From: Candidatus Bathyarchaeota archaeon
GTDB taxonomy: Archaea > Thermoproteota > Bathyarchaeia > 40CM-2-53-6
Direction of reading: 5' to 3'
Assembly: GCA_005888695.1 (NCBI GenBank)
Contig: VBBH01000087.1
Coordinates: 1 to 6,915 of the forward strand
Length of the DNA stretch: 6,915 bases
In this document: in pieces, positions 1 to 5,844 of the stretch
How the letters are laid out: each line of letters opens with the position of its first letter
Position numbering within the stretch: the first letter of the stretch is position 1
Program-made: the position numbers and the translations under genes
The notes under the pieces: generated by a model
What the model saw: only the letters and a program-made list of their open reading frames with translations
Databases searched by the model: none
Told to the model about the DNA's origin: nothing

Positions 1-203
1 CGCGCTCGGACTGTAGGAGAGTCTTGGTTCCCATGAACCGCGTATGTTGGAACTAGCCTCGTGAACTGATCGAGAACCCCAGAGGAGACCAGGTCGCCTG
101 CGTGAAGAATAGCGCTGCACGCTTGAGCCTCTTCCAATAGTTGATCGGGCAGTTTTCGTGCCAATACTGGCACATGCGTGTCAGAAACAACCAGGACTCT
201 CAA
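1..203 (-). CDS. Metallophosphoesterase, MJ0936/YfcE type (partial, N-terminal 67 residues)
   Basis: This is the first part of a calcineurin-like phosphoesterase; the C-terminus lies beyond the left edge. Reading the minus strand from 203 gives a protein beginning MRVLVVSDTH, with the family's metal-binding blocks in order: D-x-H (D8, H10), HAGD (D37) and HGN-x-D (N59). These residues build the dinuclear metal site in the YfcE/MJ0936 family, whose members are mostly around 160-180 residues and hydrolyse phosphodiesters; the physiological substrate is usually unknown. The start is TTG at 203-201: an in-frame TGA lies immediately upstream (206-204) and no ATG or GTG fits, while the family normally begins right at this first beta strand. 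An AGGGG stretch about 5 nt before the TTG may serve as ribosome binding site. The gene is divergent from the zinc ribbon gene at 343. The protein should be cytoplasmic. The family call is firm; the in vivo role is not known. Confidence 0.88.
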   Translation of the reverse strand, partial: MRVLVVSDTHVPVLARKLPDQLLEEAQACSAILHAGDLVSSGVLDQFTRLVPTYAVHGNQDSPTVRA

Positions 204-297
204 TCAGACCCCTTTTTCAAAGAATAGAGTCGAATACGACAGATTTCGGAGGATTTCGGCCCGGCCAAGGCAACCTCTCCCGAACGGCACGAGTGAG

Positions 298-306
298 TTT
301 ATTATA
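298..306 (+). promoter_or_regulatory. TATA box candidate for the small zinc ribbon gene
   Basis: TTTATTATA is centred about 41 bp before the ATG at 343. With the usual archaeal spacing of about 25-30 bp, transcription would start near 330 and leave a leader of roughly a dozen bases. The complementary strand (TATAATAAA) is also TATA-like, so it might contribute to the divergent metallophosphoesterase gene, but it lies about 95 bp from that TTG start. Confidence 0.5.
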
Positions 307-342
307 GTACTTAGTTCCCGGGGCGGGACAGTTGGAATAAGC

Positions 343-486
343 ATGCCACAAGCCTATTGCGTCAAGTGCAAGACAAGCGTGGAGATTAAGAATCCGCAGA
401 ACGTCACGCTCAAGAACGGCAAGCCCGCCGTTTCTGGAGTCTGTCCGAACTGTGGGACCAAAGTCTTCCGCATCGGACGAGCGTAG
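343..486 (+). CDS. DUF5679-type small zinc ribbon protein (47 aa)
   Basis: This 47-residue protein carries two CxxC knuckles (C6/C9 and C34/C37) separated by 24 residues, which should bind one zinc. Between them is the stretch VTLKNGKPAV, and after them GTKVFRIG. This pattern matches the DUF5679 zinc ribbon, found as a stand-alone small protein in archaea and as a C-terminal module in some topoisomerase I-like and other nucleic-acid proteins; its function is not established. I chose the ATG at 343 although the frame is open back to a GTG at 178. The upstream part has no recognisable sequence, would overlap the start of the divergent metallophosphoesterase, and would place the TATA element at 298-306 inside the gene. 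The domain fills the whole short protein. A role in nucleic-acid binding or as an accessory subunit is inference from the family. Confidence 0.85.
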   Translation: MPQAYCVKCKTSVEIKNPQNVTLKNGKPAVSGVCPNCGTKVFRIGRA

Positions 487-570
487 TACCTCCGCCTTCC
501 GTCTGTATTCACGCTCGAACTCCTTCATTCTCTCCTGGCCATTTGTTAAAAAAAACTTCCACTTTCAGTT

Positions 571-594
571 ACCGGTAATCTTTAACCACTTAAC
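571..594 (+). promoter_or_regulatory. Promoter candidate for the membrane ATPase gene
   Basis: Two weak TATA-like elements occur in tandem: CTTTAAC (580-586) and ACTTAACC (588-594). They are preceded by the purine/GC stretch ACCGGTAA and, further up, by a run of eight A (548-555). Archaeal spacing from either element puts the transcription start at about 609-617, meaning a leaderless or nearly leaderless message beginning at the TTG at 616. This agrees with the lack of a Shine-Dalgarno sequence before that codon. Confidence 0.4.
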
Positions 595-615
595 CGTGCA
601 TGATTCATCAAGTAT

Positions 616-2373
616 TTGCGCTTGTTAGGAAGAAAACTTGCGCTTCTCCTCGTGCTCGGGTTAGTTCTCGTAATCGTACCCCAAGGAATTCGCTCTCACG
701 CCGCTAACACGGTAGGGGAGAACCCGAGCAGGACTCTGTACTTCTCGACCGAAAGAAGTCTTACCCTCTCGAAGCCAACGATTCTGTCCGAGACCAATAA
801 GACATTACCAATTTCTTTTCAATTTCCCCTCATATTGAGCTCTGGAGCGTCAATAGCTGGTGGCGCCCCGGTGTCTTTTTCGCTTTGGCTGTCGTCAAAC
901 ACAACCACAAGCGTGAGCGTACAACTACAACCTACACTCAAGCAAGTAGGCGACTTCCCTTTGGGATCTGTGCCAGTATCGTTGAACGAGACCGTCCAAC
1001 AATACAATGTGACCTACACCATGCTGGCAACTGGGATGCAGCTTTATCAATCGGCATTTCCCGCCTCAGTCAACTTCACCTTTCAAACCTCGACTCCTCG
1101 AGTTGCAGTAACCCTTCATTGGGGATCTCTGAACAGGATGTCGAGGGTAGCAATTCCATTCACAAACTATGCCTCGATCCAAAGCGTGAAGATCACTGAT
1201 TATCGAGGGGCGGAGAATCAAACGTTTAATGTCCAAGCCCCGCCGAACCAGAACATTGTGTTTCTCACGGCGAACGTCAGAGATATCTTTGGCACAGGAC
1301 CGGGCGGCGACGTATCACTTGTCAACCTTACCATCAGTGGCCCCCAAGGACTCATTCCAGGGGAAACAAATGCCACCATGCATCTCTTCTGCCCTCAACC
1401 AGAATGCCCAGAGCCGGCTCAATACCAAGCCTACTGGGTCTACCCGTCTAGCACCCTCGAGGCGACATACTCAGCAACAATAGACATGGTCGATTCGCAG
1501 GGCAATGTCATACATGATACAAGCGGCGTCCACAGCTTTGGAATTGGCCGCCTGCCTCCACCATTTCCACTTCTAGCTGCACTCATATCTGGTGGTGGCT
1601 TGGGAGTGGCTGGACTGGCCACCGGCGCCGTTTACCTCCGGCGTCGTAGAACCAAGGAGTACTTGGCCCCTTTCTCGTTCTTTGAGCAAATGACGGGCGG
1701 CGAGGTTCCGGGTGGAAGCATGGTTACTGTTGAGGGGAATACCGGTGCGGGAAAGACGACGCTGTGCTCTGAAGTTATGTATGAAGACTTGAAACGTGGA
1801 AGACCCTGCATCTACGTCGCGGCGGATGATTTTCCAGATCGGATAAGGGAGCAAATGAGGAACTTAGGCATCGACGTCGGAGGCTATGAAAAGTCAGGGC
1901 TTCTCAATTTCGTGGACTGCTACTCTGCCGAGGCAGGACGCATTCCCACAGAGAAGTTTTCGGTTTCCTCAATGGGCGACCTTACAACATTGGGAGTAAA
2001 AATCTCTTCGGCCCTCCAGGATCAGAAAGGAACCTGCCTCTATCTTGACTCTCTCTCACCCTTTGTTCCAAGAGCGAAGCCAGAGAGCATCGTCTCATTC
2101 GTCCATGCCATCGGTGCAAAAGTAAGAGGCCTGGATGGTAAAGCCTTCTTCACAATGAGCACTGGCTCCGACGAGACAATCCAGCGGCAAATGGAGGACA
2201 TGGCCGATTGCGTTATCCAGATGGAGGCTTTCGAGGAGAAGGACATAAGACGAAGAAGATTGAGGATAAGAAAATTCAGAAACCGTCGACATCAGGAAAA
2301 CTGGGCAACTTTCACCATCGAGGATGGTAAGGGAATAATCTTCTACACTAAACAGTCCCGAAGATCCAACTAG
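616..2373 (+). CDS. Membrane-anchored RecA/KaiC-like ATPase with extracytoplasmic domain
   Basis: The 585-residue protein has four parts. Residues 1-30 form a signal peptide (basic start, leucine/valine-rich core to about 21, SHA-A cleavage site). Residues about 31-315 are beta-rich and extracytoplasmic, with eight N-x-S/T sequons (N61, 95, 124, 131, 153, 201, 237, 252) and one close cysteine pair (C259, C264). Residues about 316-341 are a membrane helix, followed by RRRR (342-345), which places the rest inside the cell. Residues about 350-585 are a RecA-fold domain of the KaiC/RadA/RAD55 group with Walker A GNTGAGKTT (374-382) and Walker B CLYLD (474-478). Where KaiC proteins have catalytic glutamates after the second strand, this one has AADD (D404, D405). 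The start is TTG at 616: an in-frame stop sits at 601-603, and the only other early start is TTG at 622. It is convergent with the KaiC-like gene at 2378, 4 bp away. I infer a transducer role; the ligand and output are unknown. Confidence 0.85.
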   Translation: MRLLGRKLALLLVLGLVLVIVPQGIRSHAANTVGENPSRTLYFSTERSLTLSKPTILSETNKTLPISFQFPLILSSGASIAGGAPVSFSLWLSSNTTTSVSVQLQPTLKQVGDFPLGSVPVSLNETVQQYNVTYTMLATGMQLYQSAFPASVNFTFQTSTPRVAVTLHWGSLNRMSRVAIPFTNYASIQSVKITDYRGAENQTFNVQAPPNQNIVFLTANVRDIFGTGPGGDVSLVNLTISGPQGLIPGETNATMHLFCPQPECPEPAQYQAYWVYPSSTLEATYSATIDMVDSQGNVIHDTSGVHSFGIGRLPPPFPLLAALISGGGLGVAGLATGAVYLRRRRTKEYLAPFSFFEQMTGGEVPGGSMVTVEGNTGAGKTTLCSEVMYEDLKRGRPCIYVAADDFPDRIREQMRNLGIDVGGYEKSGLLNFVDCYSAEAGRIPTEKFSVSSMGDLTTLGVKISSALQDQKGTCLYLDSLSPFVPRAKPESIVSFVHAIGAKVRGLDGKAFFTMSTGSDETIQRQMEDMADCVIQMEAFEEKDIRRRRLRIRKFRNRRHQENWATFTIEDGKGIIFYTKQSRRSN

Positions 2374-2381
2374 TTCACTAG
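2370..2381. repeat. Small inverted repeat across two convergent stop codons
   Basis: CTAGT-TC-ACTAG forms 5-bp arms around a 2-base centre. It contains the TAG stop of the membrane ATPase (2371-2373) and, on the opposite strand, the TAG stop of the KaiC-like gene (2380-2378). The symmetry arises largely because both genes end in TAG. No T-run follows on either strand, so I do not call it a terminator. Confidence 0.4.
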
Positions 2382-3121
2382 AAGACTTTGTCTCTTGGAA
2401 AGACTTCGATGCCAGTGGACCCGAACTGGTAAGGTCGAATCTGAGTATCGTGTGAGATTCCTCTCATCTTCTCAACCTGAACAGCACGCACAATATTCCC
2501 CTCATGGATCAACGAGTGAAGCAACACGACTCCATGCGACAGGAACTCTTCCAATTGGAATCTTCGATCCATAATCGAAGTCTTCAACTCACTTGTAATG
2601 ATAGATGTTGAACCGGAATCTGAGAGAGCATCAAAGAACGAGATTATCGCCTTCCGCTTTTTCAACTCTTCAGCGTAACGTAGACTCAGGGTTGTGACGG
2701 GGTCGAGAGCAATCCGGCGCACGTCTTCTCCATCAACAACCTTCGTAATAGTTCGCAAAAGATCATGGAACCCCAATCCTTCAGGCGACGGAGAGAGGAC
2801 AGATGCGTGGGGAGTCTCTGTGGATCTAGGTCTCACGCGACGCAGTCCGCTGGCATCCATGACTAGAAGCTTGCCCTTCTTCTCAAGATCGTCCAATCCC
2901 CAGTTGAACGAAGAAAGGTTCTGTTTCACATGCTCAGGTCTCTCATCAAGAGTAATGTATAATCCGGTTTCGCCACGCAATGCACCGTAGTAGAGGTATT
3001 GCATTGCAAAAGTTGTCTTTCCAGAACCAGGGCTGCCGACCACTAGGATGCATCGTCCCTCGGGGAATCCTCCACCGAGAAGTTCATCCAATCCCTTTAC
3101 TCCAGTCGGCACCCTATCCAA
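2378..3121 (-). CDS. Single-domain KaiC-like ATPase (247 aa)
   Basis: This is a soluble RecA-fold ATPase of the KaiC family with one domain, unlike the two-domain cyanobacterial clock protein. It begins with the family signature VPTGVKGLDELLGGGFPEG, then Walker A GSPGSGKTT (29-37), a glutamate after the second strand in LDER (E60), Walker B RIALD (136-140) and the C-terminal family block VEKMRGISHD (215-225) followed by a terminal beta strand ending IEVFP. Archaeal genomes carry many such proteins; the few studied act in motility or signalling through ATP-dependent oligomers, and most are unassigned. The start is TTG at 3121: an in-frame TAG lies two codons upstream, and the only near alternative is GTG at 3112, giving a protein three residues shorter. 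It has its own TATA box at 3160-3167. The neighbouring convergent gene encodes a membrane-bound ATPase of the same superfamily, which suggests but does not prove a shared pathway. Confidence 0.88.
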   Translation of the reverse strand: MDRVPTGVKGLDELLGGGFPEGRCILVVGSPGSGKTTFAMQYLYYGALRGETGLYITLDERPEHVKQNLSSFNWGLDDLEKKGKLLVMDASGLRRVRPRSTETPHASVLSPSPEGLGFHDLLRTITKVVDGEDVRRIALDPVTTLSLRYAEELKKRKAIISFFDALSDSGSTSIITSELKTSIMDRRFQLEEFLSHGVVLLHSLIHEGNIVRAVQVEKMRGISHDTQIRPYQFGSTGIEVFPRDKVF

Positions 3122-3159
3122 GAACTAACGTCACTTGAATCGAGCTTTCTGGCCTACCG

Positions 3160-3167
3160 TATAAAAA
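3160..3167 (-). promoter_or_regulatory. TATA box for the KaiC-like gene
   Basis: On the minus strand this reads TTTTTATA, one of the best TATA matches in the window. Its centre is about 42 bp before the TTG at 3121, so transcription should start near 3137 with a leader of about 16 bases. The plus strand also reads TATAAAAA, but no plus-strand gene begins downstream of it, so I assign it to the minus-strand gene. Confidence 0.6.
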
Positions 3168-3205
3168 CAGTATCTCGACGAAGAAAACCGTAAACTGGCA
3201 CGCGC

Positions 3206-3215
3206 CCAATATTGG
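3206..3215. promoter_or_regulatory. Perfect 10-bp palindrome upstream of the KaiC-like promoter
   Basis: CCAATATTGG is a perfect palindrome in non-coding sequence. It lies about 40-50 bp upstream of the TATA box at 3160-3167 on the minus strand, a position that would suit an activator site. No matching regulator is visible in the window, so the binding role is inference. Confidence 0.3.
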
Positions 3216-3256
3216 AATCAAGTGACCTGCCCTATTACCACGATCGTTTATCGATG

Positions 3257-3276
3257 CCATTCACGGCCGTTAATGG
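3257..3276. repeat. 20-bp imperfect palindrome after asnS
   Basis: CCATTCACGGCCGTTAATGG pairs at 9 of 10 positions with its own complement. It starts 22 bp past the asnS stop codon (on the minus strand) in the asnS to KaiC-like gap. It could be a dimer-binding operator or a 3' hairpin of the asnS message. No T-run follows it on the minus strand, so an intrinsic-type terminator is not supported. Confidence 0.4.
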
Positions 3277-3298
3277 ATTCAGCAGTTTGATTATCCGT

Positions 3299-4621
3299 TT
3301 AGGGATATATTCTGTTTATCAATCGTGGAAAAGCAATGGCGTCCCTTATATGATCCAGTTTACAGATCCAAGTCACCGTCCTCTCGAGCCCCAGGCCGAA
3401 TCCAGCGTGTGGTACACCTCCAAACTTGCGAATATCCAAGTACCATTGGTAGCTTTTCGGATCCATTCCTTCTTCCTTTATCCGTTGTAGAAGAGCGTCG
3501 TATTCTGCAATCCTCTCGCCACCGCCAGTGATCTCACCATAACCCTCAGGGGCCAATAGATCGGCAGAGAGTGTAACCTCAGGATTCTTAGGATCCGGCG
3601 TATGGTAGAACGCCTTGGCCTTCTTCGGATAATGCGTTACGAAAAATGGACGGTCGAAGTGGATGGTCAACAGTTTCTCCTGCTCGTATCCAAGATCATC
3701 TCCCCATTTCACTCCAGCCTTATCACCGATCAATTCCAGAGCTCTATCATACGTTATCCTAGGAAAGGGCGGCTTGACCTTCGCCAGATCTTCCTCGTTA
3801 CGTTCGAACAATTTTAGTTCGGGCGCAGATTCCTTCCTGAGTTCTGCAACCCCATAGCTCAACAATTCTTCTTCCAATCGTAGGATGTCATCCAGTCCTT
3901 TCCATGGTGCTTCGGCTTCCACGTGCCAGTACTCTGTGAGGTGGCGTCGGGTCCTCGATTTCTCCGCCCGGAAGGATGGCGCAACTGTGTAGATGGGTCC
4001 CACACTGGCTATCATTGCTTCAGCGTAGAGCTGCCAGCTCTGCGTGAGGTAGGCCTTCTCCTCGAAATACTTCACCTCGAACAGTGTCGAACCTCCTTCC
4101 ACCGCTGCTGTAATTAGCGTCGGAACTTGGACCTCGGTGTAGCCATGCGTGTCGAACCATCTTCTAGCAGCGGATAGGAATTTGGAGCGTACTTGGAGGA
4201 TTGCCCTCATCTTGTCACTGCGTATGTAGAGATGTCTGTTGTCTAGAAGGAATTCGGGTCCATGGAACTGCTTTGCAATGGGAAACTCTTCTCTCGCTGG
4301 ATAGGGCACGTGCCCGGACTCAACCTGCACCTCCTTGCCGCCCGGCGCTCTAGGGTCATTCTTGACTACTCCCTCTAGCTCTACAGCTGATTCTATACCG
4401 GCTGATCTGAACTCTTCGAAAACCTTGTCGGGCACACTTCCTTTTCGTACCGTTGACTGAACGACGCCTGATCCGTCCCGAAGATGCAGAAACACGATGC
4501 CGCCGCTTGATCGGGTGTTCTGGAGCCAGCCTCTGATGCGCACGCGTTTTCCATCATAGTCACCCGCGAGAATATCGCGGACCCTCGGTTCCTGAACTCT
4601 CGCTAATTCTTGATCACTCAA
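3299..4621 (-). CDS. asnS: Asparaginyl-tRNA synthetase
   Basis: This class IIb enzyme charges tRNA-Asn with asparagine using ATP in the cytoplasm. The 440-residue length is normal for the archaeal form. An OB-fold anticodon-binding domain spans about 20-105 (KRVRIRGWLQNTRSSGG, VFLHLRDGSG), and the catalytic core follows with motif 1 near GYTEVQVPTLI (160-170), motif 2 beginning FRAEKSRTRRHLTEYW (217-232) and motif 3 GFGLGLERT (407-415). The segments AVEGGSTLF, LAPEGYGEI and GMDPKSYQWYLD agree with my recollection of Pyrococcus AsnRS, rather than AspRS. The OB domain excludes the shorter archaeal asparagine synthetase paralogue, which lacks it. The start is TTG at 4621; there is no in-frame ATG before residue 138 and no other start codon in the first residues. 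GAGG about 8 nt upstream can act as ribosome binding site. The gene is divergent from the coiled-coil gene at 4695 and shares its promoter region. Confidence 0.93.
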   Translation of the reverse strand: MSDQELARVQEPRVRDILAGDYDGKRVRIRGWLQNTRSSGGIVFLHLRDGSGVVQSTVRKGSVPDKVFEEFRSAGIESAVELEGVVKNDPRAPGGKEVQVESGHVPYPAREEFPIAKQFHGPEFLLDNRHLYIRSDKMRAILQVRSKFLSAARRWFDTHGYTEVQVPTLITAAVEGGSTLFEVKYFEEKAYLTQSWQLYAEAMIASVGPIYTVAPSFRAEKSRTRRHLTEYWHVEAEAPWKGLDDILRLEEELLSYGVAELRKESAPELKLFERNEEDLAKVKPPFPRITYDRALELIGDKAGVKWGDDLGYEQEKLLTIHFDRPFFVTHYPKKAKAFYHTPDPKNPEVTLSADLLAPEGYGEITGGGERIAEYDALLQRIKEEGMDPKSYQWYLDIRKFGGVPHAGFGLGLERTVTWICKLDHIRDAIAFPRLINRIYP

Positions 4622-4665
4622 AGGCTCGGCCTCTATGACTTTCGGTTTTTGAAGGTCGCGGGAGA

Positions 4666-4676
4666 TACTTAAAAGG
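4666..4676. promoter_or_regulatory. Shared bidirectional TATA element between asnS and the coiled-coil gene
   Basis: TACTTAAAAGG reads CCTTTTAAGTA on the other strand, so it is TATA-like in both directions. It is the only such element in the 73-bp gap. For asnS (minus) it predicts a start near 4645 and a leader of about 24 bases. For the plus gene it lies only about 23 bp before the ATG at 4695, implying a leaderless message. Confidence 0.5.
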
Positions 4677-4694
4677 TCGGACAGTTCACTGACG

Positions 4695-5276
4695 ATGGGA
4701 GTCGTCGGGTCCTTGTCAGAATCAAGCGAGGCTTCTCTTAAACGGTTGGCAGATTTGAAGGCCTATTTGCAGAAGAGAGTAGGAGAACATGAAGAGGAAG
4801 TGAAGACTTTACGATCGTTCATGGAGGTTGTTGATAGTTTACTAGCGGAAAGAAGCTACAAAAGAATGGAGCTGCCCAAACAGTCCGGCGGGCAGGCGGT
4901 ATCCCCGCTACAGCAGGGAGAGCCCGGCCAATCTATCCGGACTATGAGTGGAGTGTTGTTGGCTGATGTTAAGGTTCAGGGACGGGACTTGCGGATTGTT
5001 CCTTCTGAGAAAATGAGGTTCGACGTGAATTCTCCGCCATTGAAGTCGTTCCTTCTGGCTAAGGTCCTTGAGCCAATGCAGGCGAGAGATGTGGAGGCGG
5101 CGCACAAGGGAGAGCTTTCTCCAGACAAGGTCCTTTCCTTCAACGTCGACCAAGAAGGGACTCTATTGAAGGAGGTCTGGGTGAAAAATTATGGAGACGA
5201 CCGAAGACTGAACGAGATAAGGAACGCAGTACGTTGGACTTTCCGACGAATGTATGAGAAGACTATCGGAACCTAA
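4695..5276 (+). CDS. Uncharacterised protein with N-terminal coiled coil (193 aa)
   Basis: I do not recognise this protein. Residues about 10-54 are strongly helical and heptad-like (LKRLADLKAYLQKRV, then an acidic stretch and FMEVVDSLLAE), suggesting a coiled coil. A polar, Gly/Pro/Gln-rich linker follows (about 60-82), then a mixed alpha/beta domain (about 85-190) containing LADVKVQGRDLRIVP, SPPLKSFLLAKVLE and a basic C-terminal helix RNAVRWTFRRMYEK. There are no cysteines, membrane segments or nucleotide-binding motifs, so it is probably cytoplasmic. The globular part has the look of a conserved domain, perhaps a protein- or nucleic-acid-binding one, but that is inference. The ATG at 4695 fits a leaderless transcript from the shared promoter with asnS; TTG at 4713 is a weaker alternative. 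The stop codon overlaps that of the convergent zinc protein. Confidence 0.75.
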   Translation: MGVVGSLSESSEASLKRLADLKAYLQKRVGEHEEEVKTLRSFMEVVDSLLAERSYKRMELPKQSGGQAVSPLQQGEPGQSIRTMSGVLLADVKVQGRDLRIVPSEKMRFDVNSPPLKSFLLAKVLEPMQARDVEAAHKGELSPDKVLSFNVDQEGTLLKEVWVKNYGDDRRLNEIRNAVRWTFRRMYEKTIGT

Positions 5277-5728
5277 CCGCGGACTCCGGAACGATTCCGA
5301 ATTTCTCCCATTACAACGCCTGCATAATCTATTCCATAGGTCTTCTGGAGATAGTCTCTCAACGCCATTGCTGATCTGGCTTCCGAGATGAATCCATCCT
5401 TCGGAAATTGGAATGACTGCTCTTGATTGCACTTCTTGCACCTGGCAATCACGCTGTCATAGATGATCCCCTTGCTCTTACCAAACTCATGATCCACCGG
5501 CTCCAATTGCCCTCCGCACTGGCATTCTGTCTTCAGAATAGTGGCGTAGGTGGCGCTGATCTCGCGAAAGTGGCCTTCGGCGTTTCTCAAGAGCTGCGCC
5601 TTCAATTCCTGGTAGTTGTTGTCGTTGGAGACCTCTGGTCTCTCTTGCTCTACCTTCCGCAGCCCAAACTCTAGGAGGTAGGCCATAGGATTGTCCGGGG
5701 CGGCCATGGGCTCTTTTTCGGGCGGCAT
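5273..5728 (-). CDS. Uncharacterised zinc-binding protein, CxC and CxxC knuckles (151 aa)
   Basis: I cannot assign a family. The protein has exactly four cysteines, in a CxC pair (C69, C71, in ECQCGG) and a CxxC pair (C97, C100, in ARCKKC), 25 residues apart, which should form one zinc ribbon in the middle of the chain. The N-terminal third is helical (about 17-66, including YQELKAQLLRNAEGHFREI), and the C-terminus has another helix (SEARSAMALRDYLQKTYGI). The lack of a signal peptide or membrane segment suggests a cytoplasmic protein. The ATG at 5728 is the most upstream good start; ATG codons at 5707 (residue 8) and 5686 (residue 15) are alternatives, the latter just before the first predicted helix. 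No clear TATA box is seen upstream. Its TAG stop overlaps the TAA of the convergent gene within the four bases CTAA. Conserved cysteines and intact frame support a real gene. Confidence 0.75.
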   Translation of the reverse strand: MPPEKEPMAAPDNPMAYLLEFGLRKVEQERPEVSNDNNYQELKAQLLRNAEGHFREISATYATILKTECQCGGQLEPVDHEFGKSKGIIYDSVIARCKKCNQEQSFQFPKDGFISEARSAMALRDYLQKTYGIDYAGVVMGEIRNRSGVRG

Positions 5729-5814
5729 CTAACAAGAAGAGAGTGATACCCGTCCCTGCCAAACAGAGTTCCAGGCCGTGCCCTGGGACTGCTAGAGCGT
5801 ACGCCCGCTGACCT

Positions 5815-5827
5815 GTCGATATTCGAC
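5815..5827. promoter_or_regulatory. Inverted repeat upstream of the thermosome promoter
   Basis: GTCGA-TAT-TCGAC has perfect 5-bp arms around three bases and is centred about 28 bp upstream of the thermosome TATA-like element. Its placement suits a transcription factor site, for example for heat or stress control of the chaperonin. No experimental or family consensus is recognised, so this is only a candidate. Confidence 0.3.
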
Positions 5828-5844
5828 TGCCGGAATCTGGTAAA

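Noticed and set aside
178..342. N-terminal extension of the zinc ribbon protein from a GTG at 178
   Set aside because: The extra 55 residues look unstructured and unrelated to the domain, overlap the start of the divergent metallophosphoesterase, and would contain the TATA box that fits the ATG at 343.
541..560. Run of eight A (548-555) as a minus-strand T-rich terminator
   Set aside because: No minus-strand gene ends near it; it is more likely just an A-rich element upstream of a promoter.
600..707. ATG at 600 as start of the membrane ATPase gene
   Set aside because: It is in a different frame from the signal peptide and runs into a stop at 705-707.
2378..3121. Circadian-type KaiC with phosphorylation sites
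   Set aside because: The protein has a single ATPase domain and no CII domain or adjacent Ser-Thr phosphosite; no kaiA or kaiB is visible in the window.
3212..4117. Several plus-strand open frames over the 3' two thirds of asnS
   Set aside because: They lie opposite a complete, well-conserved synthetase reading frame and show no recognisable domains; they are antisense shadows.
3299..4621. Aspartyl-tRNA synthetase or archaeal asparagine synthetase paralogue as identity of the class II synthetase
   Set aside because: The motif 2 region and surrounding blocks match archaeal AsnRS, and the N-terminal OB domain is present, which the asparagine synthetase paralogue lacks.
5770..5804. Weak inverted repeat CCAGG/CCTGG and the 8-bp palindrome GCGTACGC before the thermosome gene
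   Set aside because: The arms are short and occur in GC-rich sequence where such matches arise by chance; the repeat at 5815-5827 is better placed.
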